The notes: generated by a model from the letters alone, not told the origin. A stretch of DNA of 64,000 bases from Chitinibacter tainanensis DSM 15459 (GCF_000429785.1 NZ_KE386951.1:52209-116208), one strand, 5' to 3'; positions 1 through 9,186 are shown, numbered from the stretch's first letter. Numbers and translations are program-made.

Positions 1-3
1 GAT

Positions 4-79
4 GCGGGATTAGCTCAGTTGGTAGAGCGATACCTTGCCAAGGTATAGGTCGAGAGTTCGAGCCTCTTATCCCGCTCCA
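4..79 (+). tRNA. tRNA-Gly (GCC)
   Basis: A 76-nt cloverleaf with acceptor stem GCGGGAT/ATCCCGC, an anticodon loop reading TTGCCAA (anticodon GCC), a GTTCGAG T-loop and an encoded CCA end. It is the first of a Gly-Cys-Leu cluster, the same order as E. coli glyW-cysT-leuZ. The promoter must lie upstream of the window. Confidence 0.96.
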
Positions 80-116
80 AATTTTTAAGAAAGCCCTGGC
101 TTTCTTTGCCCATTAC

Positions 117-190
117 GGCGGGTTAGCAAAGTGGTTATGCAGCGGATTGCAAATCCGTAGACATCGGTTCGATTCCGGTACCCGCCTCCA
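117..190 (+). tRNA. tRNA-Cys (GCA)
   Basis: A 74-nt cloverleaf with acceptor stem GGCGGGT/ACCCGCC, anticodon loop ATTGCAAA (anticodon GCA), a GTTCGATTCC T-arm and an encoded CCA. It follows tRNA-Gly by 37 nt and is probably co-transcribed with it. Confidence 0.96.
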
Positions 191-196
191 AACTGA

Positions 197-222
197 AAAG
201 CCCAGCGTTGCTGGGCTTTTTT
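197..222 (+). terminator. Rho-independent terminator after tRNA-Cys
   Basis: AAAGCCCAGC, a short GTT loop and GCTGGGCTTT form a strong hairpin followed by a T run. It separates the Gly/Cys pair from tRNA-Leu, so tRNA-Leu either depends on read-through or has its own promoter in 223-276. Confidence 0.85.
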
Positions 223-276
223 GTAGCGCCGCGATCTATTCAGCCGGTTGAAAGCCTGCTAAACTGCGCGCACTGT

Positions 277-361
277 GCCCGGATGGTGAAATAGGTAGAC
301 ACAAGGGACTTAAAATCCCTCGCCGCAAGGTGTACCGGTTCGATTCCGGTTCCGGGCACCA
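277..361 (+). tRNA. tRNA-Leu (TAA)
   Basis: An 85-nt class II tRNA with a long variable arm (CGCCGCAAGGTGT). The acceptor stem is GCCCGGA/TCCGGGC, the anticodon loop reads CTTAAAA (anticodon TAA), and CCA is encoded. Confidence 0.95.
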
Positions 362-413
362 CCCCATTAGCAGCAACGCAGCAACTCCAAATCGGCAGCA
401 CGTCTGTCGTAGC

Positions 414-449
414 AAAACCCGCATCGAGCCTCGCTCTGCGGGTTTTTTA
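414..449 (+). terminator. Rho-independent terminator after tRNA-Leu
   Basis: AAAACCCGCA pairs with TGCGGGTTTT across a loop and is followed by T's. It closes the tRNA cluster. I see nothing clear in the rest of 450-614 before the next gene. Confidence 0.8.
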
Positions 450-614
450 TTGCCCGCGCTTCGCACGCAGTGCTTGCCCTGCCACTGTGCAGATTAATCG
501 CTCGGGCTTGCGCCCGCCTTGAAGCGCCAGCGCTGCGCGCGTTACGCTAAGCACCCGATTGCAGCAGCCGGCAGCGCCAACACGGCCGCCGTTTTCCAGC
601 GAGGCTACGCCAAT

Positions 615-1085
615 ATGCGCCATCTCATCCCCACGCTGTGCATACTTGCCACCTCGACCGTGGCCATGGCGCTAAGCAGTGCCGAGCGCCAGGTATTACT
701 GGAATCCATCCGCCCCGAAGCTAGCCGCCAAGCCGGGCAAGCCGTGCGCTTTCGGGTCGAGCAACTCAATCACGCAGGAAATTGGGCCGTTATTGTTGGT
801 GGCCTGATGGCAGCAGAGGGCAAAACGCTAGACTGGAATAAGGCCGCGCAATGCGACCCCGATCTCGATAAGATGCTGTGGGTGGTGGCCAAAAAAACCC
901 AGCGGCGCTGGCAGGTCGAGGAAATGTACATTTGCTCGCCCGAGCCACCCTATTGGTACATAAAGCCGAAAGTCGCCTTTGCCCGCCCCTGCCAGCTGTA
1001 TGCAGGGCTACAGCTCGATGGCCGTCACACGGTTGAGCAGCAATGCCAGCAATATCAGTCGCGGCGGCTGCGACAGGCGAAGTGA
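615..1085 (+). CDS. Hypothetical periplasmic protein, 156 aa
   Basis: I do not recognise this family. The ATG at 615 is chosen over the in-frame upstream ATG at 519 because it puts a signal peptide at the N-terminus (MRHLIPTLCILATSTVAMA). The mature part is about 137 residues and contains three cysteines plus aromatic-rich stretches (CSPEPPYWYIKP), which suggests a small exported domain with a disulfide. It stands alone between the tRNA cluster and a convergent flavoprotein gene, so context gives no function. Confidence 0.6.
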   Translation: MRHLIPTLCILATSTVAMALSSAERQVLLESIRPEASRQAGQAVRFRVEQLNHAGNWAVIVGGLMAAEGKTLDWNKAAQCDPDLDKMLWVVAKKTQRRWQVEEMYICSPEPPYWYIKPKVAFARPCQLYAGLQLDGRHTVEQQCQQYQSRRLRQAK

Positions 1086-1101
1086 AGCGAGCCAGCAGTC
1101 G

Positions 1102-1117
1102 ATACCCAATTGGGTAT
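1102..1117. repeat. Perfect 16-bp palindrome ATACCCAATTGGGTAT
   Basis: The sequence is its own reverse complement and sits 17 bp after the stop of the preceding gene, between two convergent genes. It is two head-to-head copies of the short ATACCC motif that recurs at many gene borders in this window. It has no T run, so it is not an obvious terminator. A second motif copy lies at 1155-1160. Confidence 0.6.
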
Positions 1118-1165
1118 ACGACCAAAGCCTTTTACCAACAATAGCCACAGCCATATACCCCAACC

Positions 1166-1810
1166 TCACTTCACTGACCAGTCCTGCGCATAGGCCGGCA
1201 GCGGCTGCGTACAGTCGGCATCGGCTTGCGGCTCACCGCGCGTCATGGTGAGCGGCAATACCCCGGTCCAGGCGGCGATGTGCAGATCTTTTTCATCGTC
1301 TTCGGCGCCGCCACTACGGATTTTGCAAGCCGCTTCGGCCAGGCTAATTTTCAGCACAATGGTCGCGCCCAGCTCTTGCGGGCTGCCGCGGCGAATTTCG
1401 GCATTCCGCCCTGGGGCAAGATGATCCATAAAGGCATCTAGCGCGGCGGCTTTGGCTTCTTCGCCTTCAATCCGCTCAAACTGGCCATAAATCACGGCCG
1501 AGCGATAATTCATCGAATGATTAAACGCCGAGCGCGCCAGCACCAGCCCATCGAGGTGGCTGACGGCAATACTTACCGGCGCCCCACCGGCCAGATGCTT
1601 CATCAGCCGGCTGCCATTCGAGCCATGAATATACAAGGCATCGTCGATCCGCCAGTAGGCCATCGGCAAGCAATGCGGGCCGCGCTCATCGTGAAACGCC
1701 AGATGGCACAAATAGTGGCTATCCAAAATCGCATACAGGGTGCTGGGCGCGTAATCGGCGTTTTCCGGAATGCGGCGGATACGGGTGCGGGGGCTCGGTG
1801 CGGAGGACAT
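1166..1810 (-). CDS. Pyridoxamine 5'-phosphate oxidase family (FMN-binding split barrel) protein
   Basis: 214 aa. The fold is recognisable from YAILDSHYLCHLAFHDERGPHCLPMAYWRID, typical of the pyridoxamine 5'-phosphate oxidase-related FMN-binding split-barrel family (Pfam Pyridox_ox_2-like), and from the paired serine/histidine-rich segment around LDGLVLARSAFNHSMNYRSAVIYG. Members bind FMN or a related cofactor and are often annotated as flavin-nucleotide-binding proteins; the substrate is unknown. The ATG at 1810 is preferred over upstream in-frame codons (1840, 1882) because the conserved part starts soon after it. It is a single gene with no operon partners. Confidence 0.75.
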   Translation of the reverse strand: MSSAPSPRTRIRRIPENADYAPSTLYAILDSHYLCHLAFHDERGPHCLPMAYWRIDDALYIHGSNGSRLMKHLAGGAPVSIAVSHLDGLVLARSAFNHSMNYRSAVIYGQFERIEGEEAKAAALDAFMDHLAPGRNAEIRRGSPQELGATIVLKISLAEAACKIRSGGAEDDEKDLHIAAWTGVLPLTMTRGEPQADADCTQPLPAYAQDWSVK

Positions 1811-2068
1811 AGCTAGATCTCGTTGCAAATAAAACGCCAGCATAGCCAAAGCGCTGGCTCCAAGATAAGATCCATTCGCCACAAAATATCAGGTACCACT
1901 CACTTAAATCGCCCGCGGCGCCGGCTGAAGCTCGGCCGCCAGCGCCCCGAATCCCCCATGCGCCAGATTGGCGAATTTTGTGCTGTGCAATCTAGATCGC
2001 ACACCGGCTCGCTATACTCAACCCAGCATTCGTCGCTAACACCGCGTATTCATACACAGGAGAAAAGC

Positions 2069-2959
2069 ATGACCGCACCACTGGCACCCAGCAAACTAGG
2101 CTGGCTTCGCTGGCTACTCGCCACTCCGCCATGCCGCATTTTGCTGCTTGGCCTTGTCTTTCTCGTGATGATGGGGATGAATACCGATGTAATGACCAGC
2201 TATGCTGCCCAGCCGGTCAAAGCGGCGGCACATATTATTGCGTTGTGTATTGCCGGCTTTGCTATTTATATCGCTTATTCCCATTTTATCGAGCAGCGCC
2301 AGACCAGCGAGCTGGGTGTGAGTGGCCTGGGCCGCGAACTGGGGATCGGGCTTTTGGTTGGGGTCGGCTTATATACGATCTGTGAGCTCGCGCTGATGGC
2401 GCTGGGGATTTATCGCATTACCGGCCTCAATAGCTGGAATTACATGCTACCGGCCGTGGCCATGGCGCTGAGCTCTAGCGTTTTTGAAGAGCTACTTTTT
2501 CGTGGCGCACTGTTTTTATCGCTAGAGCGCTGGTTGGGCAGCTGGATTGCACTGGTGGTCTCAGCACTGGTCTTTGGGCTGACGCATCTCACCAACCCGG
2601 CGGCGACGCTCGAAGGGGCGCTATTTATTGCGGTTGAAGCGGGTATCTTGTTGGCCGCGGCGGTTATGCTGACGCGCCGGCTGTGGCTGAGCATCGGCTT
2701 TCACCTGGCCTGGAATTACACCCAGTCGGCCATTTTCTCGGGCATTGTCTCTGGCAATGCGCCGCAGCAAGGCCTGATTCGCTCCACGATGCAGGGCCCA
2801 AACTGGCTGACCGGGGGCCAATTTGGCGTTGAATCATCGATTTTGGCGCTTACTGTCTGCACCGCCACCGGCATCATTCTGCTGCGCATGGCGGTTAAAC
2901 GCGGCAAAATCATTCCGCCCTGCTGGCAACGCCAAGCCAGCACAGCAGCCAGCGCCTAA
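2069..2959 (+). CDS. CPBP family intramembrane glutamic endopeptidase (CAAX-protease-like)
   Basis: 296 aa, multispanning. The three family motifs are visible: FEELLFRG (Glu140, Glu141, Arg145), the VFGLTHL helix with a histidine, and HLAWN near residues 212-216. In the family these form the active site of a membrane-embedded glutamate protease. Bacterial members act in peptide or bacteriocin processing and immunity, but the substrate here cannot be inferred. The ATG at 2069 has CAGGAG eight bases upstream, while the longer in-frame extension to 1823 lacks membrane or family character. A weak TATACT -10-like hexamer lies at 2013-2018. Confidence 0.85.
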   Translation: MTAPLAPSKLGWLRWLLATPPCRILLLGLVFLVMMGMNTDVMTSYAAQPVKAAAHIIALCIAGFAIYIAYSHFIEQRQTSELGVSGLGRELGIGLLVGVGLYTICELALMALGIYRITGLNSWNYMLPAVAMALSSSVFEELLFRGALFLSLERWLGSWIALVVSALVFGLTHLTNPAATLEGALFIAVEAGILLAAAVMLTRRLWLSIGFHLAWNYTQSAIFSGIVSGNAPQQGLIRSTMQGPNWLTGGQFGVESSILALTVCTATGIILLRMAVKRGKIIPPCWQRQASTAASA

Positions 2960-3038
2960 CCTCTATCCCGCGCCAGCCGTAGGCAAGAACCTGCAGCTGG
3001 CCCACTCTTCTACCCCAGCCTCAAGCCAAACGATCATC

Positions 3039-4469
3039 ATGGATTTTGCCCTTTTGCTGCACCAGTTTGCCGCAAGTAATGCGCGCAGCTCGCGCCAACA
3101 ACAGCTGTATACTGCGCTGCGCAGTGCAATTTTGCAGCGAACTTTAGCGCCTTTGCAGCGCCTACCGGCCAGCCGCCAGCTGGCACGCGAGCTGAGCATC
3201 GCCCGCAATGCCGTGGTGTTCGCCTATGAGCAACTGGCCAGCGAAGGCTTACTGGAAAGTGGCCCGCGCGGCACGCGGGTGGCAGCGCTGCCGGCCGTAC
3301 CCAGCGTGCCTCACACCCCGCAACGCGGGCTGTCGCAACGCGGGCAGGCCTATCAGGCGCCGTTTGCCGATGTCGATACCCTCGCCCCGTTCACGCCTGG
3401 CGTGCCGGCGCTGGCCGAGTTTGACCACGCCCGCTGGCAACGCTTGCTGGCCAAACAATGGCGCACCGCCCGCCCCAGCCAGTTGGCCTATGGGCAAGCG
3501 GCGGGCGAGCCGGCGCTACGCGAAGCGATTGCCGGACATTTGCGCGCTGCGCGCGGGGTGGTCTGCGATGCCAGTCAGGTGTTGATCACCGATGGCACCC
3601 AAGCCAGCCTGGATTTATGCGCCAAGCTGTTTGCCGATGTGGGTGATGTGGCATGGGTGGAAGACCCGGGTTACGGCGGCGCGGTCAATGCCTTCACCAG
3701 TGCGCAATTAGCCGTGCGCGGCATTGCCGTCGATGCCGACGGCATCAAGCCCAGCGCTGCCGATTGGCAAACCCCGCCACAGCTGATTTATGTAACGCCC
3801 TCGCATCAATATCCGCTTGGGCATGTGCTGAGCCTACCGCGCCGCTTGGCGTTGCTGGCACAGGCGCAACAGCATGGCACGCTGATTATCGAAGACGATT
3901 ACGATAGCGAATTTCGCCGCGCCGGCCCGCCGCTACCGGCAATGCAAGGCTTGCTGCCCGACGCGCCGGTGCTGTATCTGGGCACCTTCAGCAAATCACT
4001 CTTCCCCGCCTTGCGCACCGGCTATCTGGTGGTGCCGCGCGCCTATGTGCAAGCGGTCACGGCGATGCTGGCGCAATGCTATCCGCGGGGCCGCCAGCTG
4101 GAGCAATTGGCACTCGCCGAGTTCATTCAAAGCGGTGAATATGCCGCGCATTTGCGCCGGATGCGCAAGCTCTACAGCCAGCGCCGCGATGCGCTCAGCG
4201 CCGCGCTTGAGCGCCATTTTGGCCCGCATGCCACGCTGTACGGCGGCGCCGCTGGTATGCATTTAGCGCTCGAGCTCAGCCCCGAATTCGACGCCAGCGC
4301 CAGCAGCCAGCAGGCCATCGCCCACGGCCTGATCGCCCGCCCGCTCGCGGCGTATTGCTGGCAAGCCGAGCATCGGCGCAATGGTTTTATCCTCGGCTAC
4401 GCCCAGATCCCCGTCGAGGAAGTTGATGGTTTGGTGCGGCGGCTGGCGAGCTACGCGGGGATACCCTGA
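3039..4469 (+). CDS. MocR/PdxR-type transcriptional regulator (GntR HTH fused to aminotransferase fold)
   Basis: 476 aa. Residues about 10-85 form a GntR winged helix (LPASRQLARELSIARNAVVFAYEQL...ESGPRGTRV). Residues about 110-470 form a class I aminotransferase fold, with the DDYDSEFR segment and the PLP-binding lysine in TFSKSLFPALRTGY (Lys319). Such proteins sense PLP or an amino acid derivative and usually regulate neighbouring vitamin B6, taurine or GABA genes. No such target adjoins it here: upstream is the CPBP protease in the same direction, downstream is the convergent efflux operon. The effector is therefore open. The ATG at 3039 is chosen because the HTH domain starts right after it. 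Confidence 0.9.
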   Translation: MDFALLLHQFAASNARSSRQQQLYTALRSAILQRTLAPLQRLPASRQLARELSIARNAVVFAYEQLASEGLLESGPRGTRVAALPAVPSVPHTPQRGLSQRGQAYQAPFADVDTLAPFTPGVPALAEFDHARWQRLLAKQWRTARPSQLAYGQAAGEPALREAIAGHLRAARGVVCDASQVLITDGTQASLDLCAKLFADVGDVAWVEDPGYGGAVNAFTSAQLAVRGIAVDADGIKPSAADWQTPPQLIYVTPSHQYPLGHVLSLPRRLALLAQAQQHGTLIIEDDYDSEFRRAGPPLPAMQGLLPDAPVLYLGTFSKSLFPALRTGYLVVPRAYVQAVTAMLAQCYPRGRQLEQLALAEFIQSGEYAAHLRRMRKLYSQRRDALSAALERHFGPHATLYGGAAGMHLALELSPEFDASASSQQAIAHGLIARPLAAYCWQAEHRRNGFILGYAQIPVEEVDGLVRRLASYAGIP

Positions 4470-4481
4470 GCAAGTATCCCC
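4457..4481. repeat. Inverted repeat GGGGATAC / GTATCCCC over the stop codon
   Basis: Two perfect 8-bp arms (4457-4464 and 4474-4481) are separated by 9 bp. The left arm lies inside the last codons of the MocR-type gene and the right arm after its stop. It again contains the ATACC/GGTAT motif seen at other gene borders. There is no T run. It could be an RNA hairpin protecting the 3' end or part of a dispersed motif. Confidence 0.5.
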
Positions 4482-4547
4482 ACCAAACCACCAATTGAAG
4501 AGGCTTTCAGCCCAATACCCCAAGTGAAGTTCGCCACCAACGCGGTG

Positions 4548-5972
4548 CTAGCGAGCGGCCTGCGCAAGGCTGTCTGGCGTAGCGGCATCCGGTGCGCCAC
4601 CCAGTGCGCGGTAGACATTGCTACTGGCTACTGCCAGCTGATAGCGCTGCTGCAGCAGCTGATTTTGCACCTGCTGCCGCCGCGCCTGCGCGCTGAGTAC
4701 GCTATCAAACTGAATCACGCCCGCCCGATAACGCAGCTCGGTTTGCCGCTCGGCCTGCTCGGCATCGCGCAATTGCGTGGCCAAGAGTGGCTGATTGGCT
4801 TGCAGCTGGCTGCGGCTGGCCAGCGCGATTTCCACTTCCTGCAGAGCCTGATACAGCTTTTGCCGGTAGCCAACCACCGCGGCTTCGTAATCCAGCGCGC
4901 TGATTTTCAGCGCGGTATCGCGCTTATGCCAGTTGATAAATGGGAGCACTAGCCCGGCGCCGAGCTGCGCCACCGGATTCACCAGCAGATTACTTAGTTC
5001 TTGGCTATTACTGCCCAACGAGCCAGTGAGCGACAGGGTGGGATACCAGCTTTTGCGGCTCACCGCTTCGTCGGCAAAAGCCGCTTGCAGATTGGCGCGG
5101 GCGCTAGCCAGATCAGGCCGCCTATCAAGCACCTCGGCGGGCAAGCCTGCCGGCACAGCAGGAAATTCGCTCGGCAGCGCGGCCTGCAGCTGGGCGTAGG
5201 TGGCCGGGGGCTGATCGAGCAAGGTGGCCAGCGCCCAGCGGCTTTTATCCAGCGCCAGCTGGGCTTCGAGCACCCGGCTACGCTGCTGGGCCACGCTATC
5301 GCGCGCCTGCGCCACATCCAGCCCAGACACATAGCCCGCCTGATAGCGGGTATTCACCCGCGCTTGCAGCGCTTCGGCGCGGGCCAGATCGGCCTGCGCC
5401 AGCGTCAGGGCGGCTTGCTCGCGGGCGATGGCCCAGTAGGCTTGGGCCACTTCGCTGCGCACCGATTGGCGCAAAGCCTGCCAATCGCTGGCGCTGGCCG
5501 TGGTGCGCCAGCTGGCGGCGCGGGTTTGATCGGCAAGCTTGCCCCACAGATCAAGCTCCCAGCTCGCTGATAAACTCAGCCCAAACGAATCGCTGGTATG
5601 ACGTGCCGGATCTAGCTGCCAGGCGGCGCCCGAATTCGCCGAAAGGCTGACATTAGGTAGCTGGGCTTGCTGATTTTGCGTCACCAGTAAACCGGCTTTG
5701 CGCCAGCGCAGCGCTGCCTGCGCCAGATCGGCATTTCGGCTCAGGGCCTCGGTTTGCAACTGCAGCAGCTGCGGGTCGGCAAAGCTGGCCCAAAATGCCG
5801 CATCGGCCGCCGGCTGGCTGGCCTGACTGGCCGTAGCACTTTGCCAGCTGGCCGGGGTATTCACCGCCGGCGCTTGCCAGGCCGGGCTCGCGCACGCGCC
5901 CAGAAAAGACAGCAGCGCCAGCGATACACCAATGGGTATAGCCTTATAAACCTTACTAAAATTAGCCTGCAT
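4548..5972 (-). CDS. Outer-membrane efflux lipoprotein (NodT/OprM family) of a MacAB system
   Basis: 474 aa. It begins with a lipoprotein signal (LALLSFLGAC, lipobox LGAC), followed by two long OEP (TolC-type) repeats rich in Gln/Ala helices. It is the outer-membrane channel of a tripartite exporter. The ATG at 5972 is used because the lipoprotein signal starts there; the in-frame extension to 6059 runs back into macB. The stop of macB lies 10 bp upstream, so this is the last gene of the macA-macB-channel operon. Many macAB operons rely on an unlinked TolC; this one brings its own channel. Confidence 0.92.
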   Translation of the reverse strand: MQANFSKVYKAIPIGVSLALLSFLGACASPAWQAPAVNTPASWQSATASQASQPAADAAFWASFADPQLLQLQTEALSRNADLAQAALRWRKAGLLVTQNQQAQLPNVSLSANSGAAWQLDPARHTSDSFGLSLSASWELDLWGKLADQTRAASWRTTASASDWQALRQSVRSEVAQAYWAIAREQAALTLAQADLARAEALQARVNTRYQAGYVSGLDVAQARDSVAQQRSRVLEAQLALDKSRWALATLLDQPPATYAQLQAALPSEFPAVPAGLPAEVLDRRPDLASARANLQAAFADEAVSRKSWYPTLSLTGSLGSNSQELSNLLVNPVAQLGAGLVLPFINWHKRDTALKISALDYEAAVVGYRQKLYQALQEVEIALASRSQLQANQPLLATQLRDAEQAERQTELRYRAGVIQFDSVLSAQARRQQVQNQLLQQRYQLAVASSNVYRALGGAPDAATPDSLAQAAR

Positions 5973-5982
5973 AGATATACCC

Positions 5983-7938
5983 CTACTCGCGCGCCAGCGC
6001 TTCAATCGGCGCCAACTGCGCAGCCCGCCGGGCGGGCAGAAAACCGAACACCATGCCAATCCCGCTGGCGCACAGCACCGCGATACTGATGGTGGAGAAA
6101 GACAGCACCATCTGGAAATCTTTCACCAGCATATTCACCAACAGCGCCAGCGCCCCGGAGAGCCCGATCCCAATCGCCGCGCCCAGCAAACACACCAGCA
6201 CGGCTTCGATCAGAAACTGGCTGCGAATATCGCCCTGCCGCGCGCCCACGGCCATGCGAATGCCGATTTCATGCGTGCGCTCCGTCACCGACACCAGCAT
6301 GATATTCATGACCCCAATGCCGCCCACCACCAGCGAAATCACCCCGATCATGGTCAGGAAGAGCTTGATGCTATTGGCCGTGCTTTCAAACGACTTCATC
6401 AGGTCTTCCATGGTGCGGGTGTAAAAATCCTGCTGGCCGTGCTCTAGCCGGATGCGGCTGATGATGGCTTGCTCGGCCGCCTTCACCGGCAAGCCGGGTT
6501 TCACCTGCACCGTGATCAGATTGAAATGCAGCTGGCCAAAGAGCCGGCTGGCCGCGGTGGAATACGGTAGCCACACATCCAGGCTATCGCTACTCATAAA
6601 TCCGCTGGATTTCGCCTCGGCCACGCCGATCACCTGCACCGGTATCTTGCCCAGCAAAATAATCTGCCCAATGCCATCGGCGCTGCCAAATAGCTTGGCG
6701 CGGGTACTTTCGCTGATCACCGCCACCTGCGCCTGCCGGCGCACATCGTCATTGCTAAACGGCACCCCGGCTTTAAAACGCTGATCGCGCAAGGTGAAAT
6801 ACGCCGGCGCCACGCCCTGCACGGCAGCGTTGACGTCGATATTCTGGTAGCGCACCCGCGCGCCGATTTGCGTCAACGGCGTCACCGCGGCCACGTAAGG
6901 CTCGGCCTCGAGCGCGCGCAGGTCTTTTTCGCGCAGGGTTTTGATGCTGGCGGCTTTGTCATCCCCCGGCCCTGTGCCGGGGCGGATATCGATATTGCTG
7001 GTGCCCAGGCCCGAGAAATTATCCAGCACCTGTTTTTCCATCCCCTCGCCCAGCGCCATAATCGTCACCACCGAGGCAATACCGATAATAATCCCCAGCA
7101 TGGTCAGCAAGCTGCGCATGCGGTTGGCCAGCAAGGCGCGCAGCGCCATGGTAAAAGCCTCTTGCCAGCGGCCCAGCAAGGCCTGCGCCTGCCGGCTGTG
7201 ATGCAAGCCTGTGGGCGCCACTTCGGGTACGGCCAGCGCCAACCGCGCCGGATTGGGCGCATCCGAAACAATCTCGCCATCGCGAATCTCGATAATCCGC
7301 TCCGCCTGCGCCGCCACCTTGCTATCGTGCGTCACCAAAATCACGGTATGGCCCTGCGCGTGCAGCTCTTGCAAGATCTGCAGCACATCCTGGCCGCTGC
7401 GGCTATCCAGCGCGCCGGTCGGCTCATCGGCCAAGATCACTTCGCCGCCATTCATCAGCGCCCGGGCAATCGACACCCGCTGCTGCTGGCCACCGGAAAG
7501 CTGCCGCGGTCGATGCGCCAGCCGCTCACCCAACCCAAGCCGGGCTAACAATTGCTCCGCGCGGGCTTGGCGCTCATCGGGTGGCGTGCCGACATACACC
7601 GCAGGCATCGCCACGTTTTCGGTGGCTGTGAGCCCACCCAGCAAGTGATAGCGCTGAAAAATAAAGCCAAAATGATCGCGGCGCAGTGTCGCCAGCTCGT
7701 CGGCATCCAGCTCGCTGACTTCACGCCCCGCAAAGCGATACGAGCCGCTGCTGGCGCTATCCAGCCCACCCAGAATATTCATCAAGGTGGATTTACCCGA
7801 GCCCGATTGCCCGATAATCGCCACCATTTCACCGCGGCGGATGGTGAGATTCACCCCGCGCAAAATCTGGACGACTTCATCGCCAGCCGGAAAGCTGCGG
7901 ACGATATCGCATAATTCAATAATCGGCGTCTCAGCCAT
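5983..7938 (-). CDS. macB: MacB-type ABC exporter (ATPase plus FtsX-like permease)
   Basis: 651 aa, the usual MacB length. The N-terminal ATPase shows Walker A GQSGSGKS (residues 43-50), the signature LSGGQQQRV and Walker B ILADEPTGALD. A first transmembrane helix follows near residue 270, then a large periplasmic MacB_PCD domain and a C-terminal FtsX block of three helices (MTMIGVISLVVGGIGVMNIMLVSVTERTHEIGIRMAVGA). It powers export of macrolides, lipopeptides or siderophore-type substrates through MacA and the outer-membrane channel; the substrate here is unknown. The ATG at 7938 overlaps the macA stop by 8 bp. Confidence 0.95.
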   Translation of the reverse strand: MAETPIIELCDIVRSFPAGDEVVQILRGVNLTIRRGEMVAIIGQSGSGKSTLMNILGGLDSASSGSYRFAGREVSELDADELATLRRDHFGFIFQRYHLLGGLTATENVAMPAVYVGTPPDERQARAEQLLARLGLGERLAHRPRQLSGGQQQRVSIARALMNGGEVILADEPTGALDSRSGQDVLQILQELHAQGHTVILVTHDSKVAAQAERIIEIRDGEIVSDAPNPARLALAVPEVAPTGLHHSRQAQALLGRWQEAFTMALRALLANRMRSLLTMLGIIIGIASVVTIMALGEGMEKQVLDNFSGLGTSNIDIRPGTGPGDDKAASIKTLREKDLRALEAEPYVAAVTPLTQIGARVRYQNIDVNAAVQGVAPAYFTLRDQRFKAGVPFSNDDVRRQAQVAVISESTRAKLFGSADGIGQIILLGKIPVQVIGVAEAKSSGFMSSDSLDVWLPYSTAASRLFGQLHFNLITVQVKPGLPVKAAEQAIISRIRLEHGQQDFYTRTMEDLMKSFESTANSIKLFLTMIGVISLVVGGIGVMNIMLVSVTERTHEIGIRMAVGARQGDIRSQFLIEAVLVCLLGAAIGIGLSGALALLVNMLVKDFQMVLSFSTISIAVLCASGIGMVFGFLPARRAAQLAPIEALARE

Positions 7939-9109
7939 GGCCAGGCTCCGGCTCAGGGTGGCCATCATCGCCAGGCTTTTTGCTGCTGTCGGCGCGGCTC
8001 ACCACGACTTTTTCGCCGGCTTGCAGGCCTTTACGCACCTCGGCATTCACATTGCCTTTCACCCCGATCTCCACCTGCCGCGTGCGCAGCTGGCCATCGG
8101 CCTCTAGCACCGTCACCGTATAGAGCTGGCCTTTGGGCTGGCTTAGCGCCGCCACCGGCACGGTGAGCACATTGCGCGCCCGATCCAGCAGGAAAGTCAC
8201 TTGCGCCGTCATTTGCAGGCGCAATAGCCCTTGCTGATTGGGCACCAGAAACAGCGCATTGTAGAAAATGGCGTTATTGATGGTTTGTGGCGTGGGCTCG
8301 ATGCCGCTGATTTTGGCCTCGAAGCGGCGCTCCGGGGCGCCCAGCACGCTAAAGTACAGCGGTGTACCGGGTTTGAGGCGCACGATATCGGCTTCGGCCA
8401 CCTGGGCTTTCACCTGCATATTGTCCATCGCGGCCAGGGTCAGGATCGGCGGCGCGGACTGGATCGCATTCACGGTCTGGCCTTCTTTGGCGGCAATCGC
8501 GGTCACCACGCCATCCATCGGCGCCACAATGCGGGTAAAACCCAGATTGGTACGGGCTTTTTCCAGCCGCACTTGAGCTTCTTTCAGCTGCGCGGCGATC
8601 ATGCGGATTTCCGCACGCCGGGTTTTCACCGCCAGCTGGGCGGCATCGAACTCTTTGCGCGCGGTGGCATCGCCGCTCAGCATCAGCTGCTGCCGCGCCA
8701 GCTCTTGCTCGGCCTCATCCAGGGCGAGTTGGCGCACAGTTTGCTGCGCCTCGAGGCCATCAATCGCGCTTTGGGCCGCGTCGAATTCGGTTTTGGTGAC
8801 GCTAGGGTCAATCTCGGCCAAGAGATCGCCTTTTTTCACCCGATCGCCCAGCGCCACCGCCAGATGCTGAATCTGCCCCGACGCCTGTGCGCCCACTTCG
8901 ACCGTTTTGGCCGCATCGACCACGCCGGTGGCCAGCACCGAGACTTCAACGTCGCCCTTGCTCACCACCGCAGTAATCACCTGGCTGGCCGGATCAACCG
9001 GCTTGCGCCCCCACAGCCACCAGGCCACGCCCACGATGAGCGCGAGCCCCACCCAGCGCCAGAATCCCAGCTTGCGCCAGCCCTGCTTGATTGCCGCCAG
9101 CCTACTCAT
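7931..9109 (-). CDS. macA: MacA-type periplasmic adaptor (membrane fusion protein)
   Basis: 392 aa. It has one N-terminal membrane anchor (VGLALIVGVAWWLW), a biotinyl-lipoyl-like half (GQIQHLAVALGDRVKKGDLLAEID), a coiled-coil hairpin at about residues 105-200, the second lipoyl half (IVAPMDGVVTAIAAKEGQTV) and beta-barrel/membrane-proximal domains. It links MacB to the outer-membrane channel. It is first in the operon, with GAGGTAAGG just before the start. The promoter region 9110-9227 holds a -35/-10 pair and a palindrome. Confidence 0.95.
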   Translation of the reverse strand: MSRLAAIKQGWRKLGFWRWVGLALIVGVAWWLWGRKPVDPASQVITAVVSKGDVEVSVLATGVVDAAKTVEVGAQASGQIQHLAVALGDRVKKGDLLAEIDPSVTKTEFDAAQSAIDGLEAQQTVRQLALDEAEQELARQQLMLSGDATARKEFDAAQLAVKTRRAEIRMIAAQLKEAQVRLEKARTNLGFTRIVAPMDGVVTAIAAKEGQTVNAIQSAPPILTLAAMDNMQVKAQVAEADIVRLKPGTPLYFSVLGAPERRFEAKISGIEPTPQTINNAIFYNALFLVPNQQGLLRLQMTAQVTFLLDRARNVLTVPVAALSQPKGQLYTVTVLEADGQLRTRQVEIGVKGNVNAEVRKGLQAGEKVVVSRADSSKKPGDDGHPEPEPGHG

Positions 9110-9146
9110 ACCTTACCTCATTCACTCTGCATATTGGTTAGGCGCT

Positions 9147-9174
9147 AGCATAATCCAAAGCCACTACCCGGCAA
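9147..9174 (-). promoter_or_regulatory. Possible sigma-70 promoter of the macAB operon
   Basis: Read on the minus strand, TTGCCG (9169-9174) and TATGCT (9147-9152) are separated by 16 bp and lie about 40-65 bp upstream of the macA start. This is the best -35/-10 pair I see; the spacing and three mismatches make it only moderate. Confidence 0.4.
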
Positions 9175-9186
9175 TAGCGGGCAAGC

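Noticed and set aside
4-450. Integration site (att) at the tRNA cluster
   Set aside because: No duplicated tRNA 3' end and no integrase nearby.
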